NCBI GenBank assembly: GCA_037953625.1
Contig: CM075655.1
Span: forward strand, 10,620,001 to 10,684,000
DNA from: Crotalaria pallida
Taxonomy: Eukaryota; Streptophyta; Magnoliopsida; Fabales; Fabaceae
Reading direction: 5' to 3'
DNA: 64,000 bases
This document shows, piece by piece, positions 59,901-64,000 of this stretch; the stretch's first letter is position 1; each line of letters opens with the position of its first letter. A program made the position numbers and the translations under genes. Under the pieces are notes generated by a model that ran no database searches, was not told the origin of the DNA, and worked only from the letters and a program-made list of their open reading frames with translations.

Positions 59901-60101
59901 CTCTAGGTTATTATGAATTTTGTTGAAATATATGTAATATAATGTAATGGCCTAGAGTGTTAAGTCAAGTAATTATGTATTTTGTTTAAATGAAGAATGT
60001 GGTATGTACCCCTTTTTAGTATGAATAAAATATGATGTTACATCACTTGTCTTCATGACTCGATGTTTATATAATTCCGCAAGATTTGATAATGGATGAT
60101 G
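56959..60101 (+). mobile_element. LTR of the CTCGAGTA family (copy B)
   Basis: Starts TGTAAGGTCC in the HIPP pseudogene and ends before the next LTR start at 60102. Order: ACTCGAGTA words at 57049-57152, TATAAATA at 57267-57274, leader, donor CTGAG|GTAAGGGAGG (exon ends 57785), apparent intron of 1538 bases with a second CTCGAGTA cluster (58197-58312) and an imperfect duplication of about 65 bases (58455-58520 and 58567-58632), acceptor TTGTGTAG|GTG (exon from 59324) and a reading frame. It parallels copy A throughout, although nucleotide identity is low outside these landmarks. The right boundary is uncertain. Confidence 0.7.
59327..59812 (+). pseudogene. LTR-encoded reading frame, copy B
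   Basis: The ATG after GTAG|GTG starts ARNMFCVEMRPLPNGEWNF, then a TAG stop at 59387, then an open frame to 59812 with EGDVEVIFCHPNP, RSRIPMVYIMHIPP, a Ser/Pro/Arg-rich middle, a run of Glu and the end STRSQWGTDD. About 160 codons. Similar residues occur in the same order in copy A (31540-32012), with conservation of hydrophobic and Arg/Pro positions. The family is unknown to me. No transmembrane segment or known motif is visible. A single stop breaks this copy. Confidence 0.55.
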
Positions 60102-60540
60102 TGTAACATCCCGAATTTTAATTCAAATAATATTTAGAATAACGATAAGATTTGGAAGTAAGGATTATTCTAAAAAGGATGTAAAATGATGGATTAGGAG
60201 TTCTTTGAATGCCATAAAGGGATCAAGAAGCATTGGCATCAAAAGGGAGGTTGAAAGATGAACAAAAGAGCGTTAGAAGCGATGTTTTTGGTGTTATAAA
60301 CACCCTATATTAGGAAATTCAAAATAAAAGATTTACAACTCTAAACACAAATTCCACCGTTGGATGTGAAGTAGGATATGTGAAGAAGCCTGTGTCAAAA
60401 TTTGAAGAAGATCCAACGGTTAACAAAGAAGTTATGGCCATTCAAAGTCGGGGTGCTGAAAATCCTGCAACTTAATCGATTAAGCTGCAGCTTAATCGAT
60501 TAAGTCCAGAAAGTGAGGAAACCCTTAATCGATTAATAAT
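60102..60540 (+). mobile_element. Start of an LTR of the TTAATCGATTAA family, interrupted
   Basis: TGTAACATCCC start. The part at 60340-60536 matches the reverse complement of the LTR at 12774-15251 (ATTCCACCGTTGGATGTGAA, ATCCAACGGTTAAC and the words TTAATCGATTAA at 60472, 60492 and 60525). It is cut at 60541 by the Athila-like LTR; the rest would lie right of the window. Confidence 0.75.
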
Positions 60541-61587
60541 TGATCGAGGCCGTACCCGATCAAAATAAAAGGTGTTTATTCTGTAGTACTAGGAAGGTGA
60601 TCCTAGGTCGTTTCCCAGCGAATATCGGTCTAGGCAAAGTATCAAACACGTAGTGTGCAGTAAAATGGGGGGGTTTTTGTGTGTGACAAATGTGAAGAAC
60701 AAAACATAAACAGAATATAAAAACTAAGAAAATCAGAAACAAAAGCGGGCAAACCCCTTTGGCTACGTACACTACTCAATCCTAGCTCACTAAAGATCGA
60801 TTCCTCTCCTCTCCTCTGTCCAACTCGTGATAACCAAATACTAAGCGAAAATTCAGTTATCACTCCAAACCCTAACTTCTAATTAAGCATCAGAAACCAG
60901 AATTGGAGTTTTTACGAGTTAATACAAATTAAGCATTTATATTCATGTATTATCTCTACGAATGGAATTAAGCAAACCACTACACATCGATAAACATGAA
61001 AACAGAGAAGAGAAAATGAAATTGCATTAATAACAAGAGCTCAAGAGTAGATAATACAATACCAAAGGGATTAACCCTTGAAGTCTAGCCTTCCATGGCC
61101 ATAAATGAAGAAAAACGAGTAGAAATGGGGAAAAACAAAACCCTAGCAGCCACCACCACTTGGGAGAGCCAAGAGAGAAGTTCTAACCTAGAGAGAGAGT
61201 GAGAAATCTGAAATGGGAGTGTGTTTTGGGGGTTACACGAATTTCCCCTCTTTAGTCATAAAAATGGGCCTAAAACATGGGCCCAAGTCCTAAGAAACAC
61301 TATTCTAAAAATTACAATTAAAAAGGGACCTAAATGCAAATTACAATCTTCACTTCAATGCTTCAATCTTCATTTCCAAACATCCCAAAGTGTCATTGTG
61401 CCAAATATTACCTGAAAATAGAAATAGAATTAATTAGGCTAAATAATCCCAAATTAAACAATATTCGGAATATTAGTCCAATAAACTCAAAATCACTAAA
61501 TCAAGCTAATCAATGTCAAATGGGCAACAAGTATCAATAATAGGAGTAAAATAATGCAAGGAATAATGGGAAATAAAATGCTCATCA
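60541..61587 (-). mobile_element. 3' LTR of an Athila-like gypsy element
   Basis: In element orientation the LTR starts TGATGAGCATTTTATTTCC at 61587, just after a polypurine tract, and ends GGTACGGCCTCGATCA at 60541 (1047 bases). The inner sequence has no frame of note. The paired 5' LTR lies off the window. Confidence 0.75.
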
Positions 61588-61602
61588 AATACCCCCACAC
61601 TT
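61588..61602 (-). other. Polypurine tract of the Athila-like element
   Basis: On the minus strand AAGTGTGGGGGTATT directly before the LTR. A second similar tract, TAAGTGTGGGGGGAGAG, is at about 62943-62960, near the end of pol; two such tracts are usual in this lineage. Confidence 0.7.
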
Positions 61603-63062
61603 ATCCTTTTGCACTCCTGGGCAAAACCAAAAGATAGGACTATGAAGATCAATATGCACCAAAGTGAATCATGCAACAAGATGACTACAACTAAGAAATG
61701 CAAACCTAAGAGATTACATACTTCACAATGAATTCTAGGAAATGCAAAGAAATGGGCAAACTCAAGCACACAAAATGGTTAAGGATCAAAGAGTCAAAGC
61801 ATCCGCGAACATCATCCAATTACTTCAAGTATGCAAAGAAACCAATGACATCAAGAGGATAGTCACAAAGATGATAGAAACTCACAAGGATCACTCAAAA
61901 GTGTTTACACTCAAGTGTTTGGGGTTAATCATTATTTACACTCAAGGCACATCATGAAAAACAAACACAACCATAAGCTTGACAAGCCTCTAACATCAAC
62001 CATCAACACACATGCACAAAATGATCAAAAGGTCTTTTAAGGGTTGTAATGGGGCCAAGGACAAGGTAGGATAAAAATATGGGAATGTAGCTAAAACCAA
62101 AGGAATAGAGGAGCAATGGGGAATAAGTAAAAAGTAAGCAAAATCCGCCCCAAAATCAACTACCACTAATTCCAATCCTCTTTGCCTCAACAACCTTTTA
62201 TTCACTTTTTTTTTTCTCTTCTTTTTTTTTTCTTTTTATTTTTGCATTTTTTTTTTGTATTTTTGTCTTCTATTTTTTTTTTTGTTTTTGAGAGATATAC
62301 AAAAAGAAAAGAAGAAACAACACAAATGGCATGAAGATGAAGCCATAACTATAACAACCAATGAGGCAAAACCAAGAACTCAACCAATTAAAGCATAAAG
62401 CACACTTCTTACCTAATACCCATTCCCAAAACAATTCCAAAGCTCCAAAATTCCCTAAGGTTAGGACAATCATGGTTTTTCAGTCATAGGCTTGTAATGA
62501 GCTAAAGAACAAGGAAAGGGATAAAAAGGCTCAAAGGGGCTAGCAAAGGATACATTCATTCAAGGTAGGCTCATATGGCTTGTAGCTTATTCAAGAAAGA
62601 AAGTGCCTAAATCATTTCAAAATGTGCATGAGCAATCAAGTATCAACAAGAGTCAAGTCAAGTTCTAGAGTGCAAGTAATCCAGAGTGCAATCACACATG
62701 ACAGAAAATTAGGTGGCATATATAGCAATCCACCCACAATTAAGGCTCAAATCCTCACAAAAGGGACAATTCTATCACAGTGTTACCACCTCTTAATTAT
62801 CAAAAGCAACTTTACACACAGAAATGCATGAATTCAGACACGAGATACCAAAACTCTACTAAAATGAAGCAAAAACATGCAAGAAAATGCCCAAAACTAA
62901 GCAAAACCTAAAAAAAAATCAAAGCAAAATATGCAACCTAAACTACTCTCCCCCCACACTTAAATCACACATTGTCCTCAATGGAACACAAATAGCAGAA
63001 TCAGACAGATATAGACAAGTGTAATAAAAAGAGTAAGGAAGGAGAAAAGGAGACTCCCTAAG
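61603..63062 (-). other. Non-coding 3' internal region of the Athila-like element
   Basis: About 1.4 kb between the end of integrase and the 3' tract. I see no envelope-like frame, only a pyrimidine-rich simple tract on the + strand (62205-62290, mostly T). Confidence 0.6.
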
Positions 63063-64000
63063 TCATGGTTGTTCAAAAGTGGGGTCGACCAATGAGGCCT
63101 CCTCCACAGGTGCATCATCCAAAGAAGGGGTGGTTAGGAAAGGCTTGAGTCGGTGGCCATTGACTTTGAAGCTCTTGTTCGTGGACTCACTCTTGATCTC
63201 CACAGTGCCATAAGGGAACACTTGGGTGACTACAAACGGTCCAATCCATTTAGAGCGGAGCTTTCCACTCATGAGTCCAAGCCTAGAGTTGTAGAGCAAA
63301 ACTTTTTGACCAACCAAGAACTCCTTTCTGGAAATGGAGTTATCATGAAGCTTCTTGGTCTTCTCTTTGTAGAATTTGGAGTTCTCATAGGCCTCCAAGC
63401 GGATCTCATCTAGCTCACTCAACTGCAGCTTCCTCTCCTCACCCGCTTGATCAAGAGCTAAGTTACATTGCTTCACAGCCCAATATGCACGGTGCTCTAT
63501 CTCCACAGGCAGGTGGCACGCCTTACCAAAGACAACCCGATAGGGTGACATCCCTATGGGTGCCTTGTAAGCGGTCCGATGGGCCCATAGAGCATCCTCC
63601 AATCGTGTGCTCCAATCCTTTCTATTAGGCTTCACCATCTTCTCCAAAATCCGCTTGATCTCTCTATTTGAAATCTCCGCTTGCCCGTTGGTTTGGGGGT
63701 GATAGGGTGTAGAGACTTTGTGCACAACCCCATACTTCTTGAGCAAAGCTTGCATGGATCTATTGCAGAAGTGTGTGCCTTGGTCACTGACTATGGCTCT
63801 AGGTATGCCAAACCTGCAAAGGATATTAGACCTGAAAAAATCTACAACAACCTGAGCATCATTAGTCCTGGTGGCCTTAGCTTCCACCCATTTGGATACG
63901 TAATCCACAGCAAGTAAGATATAATAAAAACCAAAAGAAACAGGAAAGGGGCCCATGAAATCTATACCCCAGACGTCAAACACCTCACAAAACAACATAG
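63063..64000 (-). CDS. Athila-like Ty3/gypsy integrase, partial at the right edge
   Basis: The frame is open for 311 codons and enters from the window edge. The catalytic triad is intact: D in VWGIDFMGPF, D in VSDQGTHFCN, and E in QTNGQAEISN with 35 residues between the last two (DD35E). Downstream come WAHRTAYKAPIGMSPYRVVF, HLPVEIEHRAYWAVK and the C-terminal GPFVVTQVFPYGTVEI part with no chromodomain. The HLPVE..HRAYWA signature and lack of a chromodomain point to the non-chromovirus Athila/Tat branch. Integrase inserts the reverse-transcribed copy into host DNA. No stops are seen, so this is one of the youngest elements in the window. Confidence 0.9.
   Translation of the reverse strand, partial: MLFCEVFDVWGIDFMGPFPVSFGFYYILLAVDYVSKWVEAKATRTNDAQVVVDFFRSNILCRFGIPRAIVSDQGTHFCNRSMQALLKKYGVVHKVSTPYHPQTNGQAEISNREIKRILEKMVKPNRKDWSTRLEDALWAHRTAYKAPIGMSPYRVVFGKACHLPVEIEHRAYWAVKQCNLALDQAGEERKLQLSELDEIRLEAYENSKFYKEKTKKLHDNSISRKEFLVGQKVLLYNSRLGLMSGKLRSKWIGPFVVTQVFPYGTVEIKSESTNKSFKVNGHRLKPFLTTPSLDDAPVEEASLVDPTFEQP

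Noticed and set aside
61603..63062. An envelope-like gene in the Athila-like element
   Set aside because: No frame longer than about 90 codons and no membrane-segment pattern in the expected orientation.

Overview
This window is nuclear DNA of a flowering plant, almost certainly a eudicot. It is AT-rich, has intron-containing genes of a plant-only family (heavy-metal-associated isoprenylated plant proteins, HIPPs), and is packed with typical plant transposons: Ty3/gypsy elements with TGTAACA-type LTRs, an Athila-like integrase, Ty1/copia remnants, a Cassandra element carrying 5S rRNA-like sequence, a CACTA element, Stowaway MITEs and a tRNA-derived SINE. I cannot name the species from the sequence.

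Layout. 1-15251: nested, decayed Ty3/gypsy DNA (end of one internal region, long LTR-derived DNA, two broken + strand gag-protease regions, and a minus-strand element with LTRs at 9683-11112 and 12774-15251 around a broken gag-protease). 15258-17785: a long imperfect inverted repeat (arms about 0.8 kb, spacer about 0.93 kb) in the 3' flank of the first HIPP gene. 16121-34587 and 34588-47984: a tandem segmental duplication. Each unit carries, in order, a SINE, a minus-strand HIPP gene, an array of about 1.455-kb tandem repeats touching the HIPP 5' side (each repeat holds a Stowaway MITE), and a CACTA-type element that has captured exons of four unrelated genes (a PMT-type methyltransferase, a UGGT-like glucosyltransferase, a RecQ helicase and a plastid sigma factor). 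Unit 1 has one more tandem repeat and a 3.5-kb LTR inserted in the CACTA end. 48019-54895: a dead copia remnant followed by a second copia element, into which a Cassandra inserted, into which a 2.2-kb solo LTR inserted (clean target-site duplications at both nested steps). 54896-56958: a third, inverted HIPP copy that is a pseudogene, cut by another 3.1-kb LTR (56959-60101). 60102-60540: start of a further LTR, interrupted by a minus-strand Athila-like element that runs off the right edge with an open integrase frame.

Only the two HIPP genes look like functional host genes. The most interesting features are the multi-gene-capturing CACTA element, its amplification in the segmental duplication, and a shared architecture of several LTR families: clusters of a family-specific palindromic word ahead of a TATA box, then an apparent intron inside the LTR, and in one family a conserved LTR-encoded reading frame of about 160 codons.
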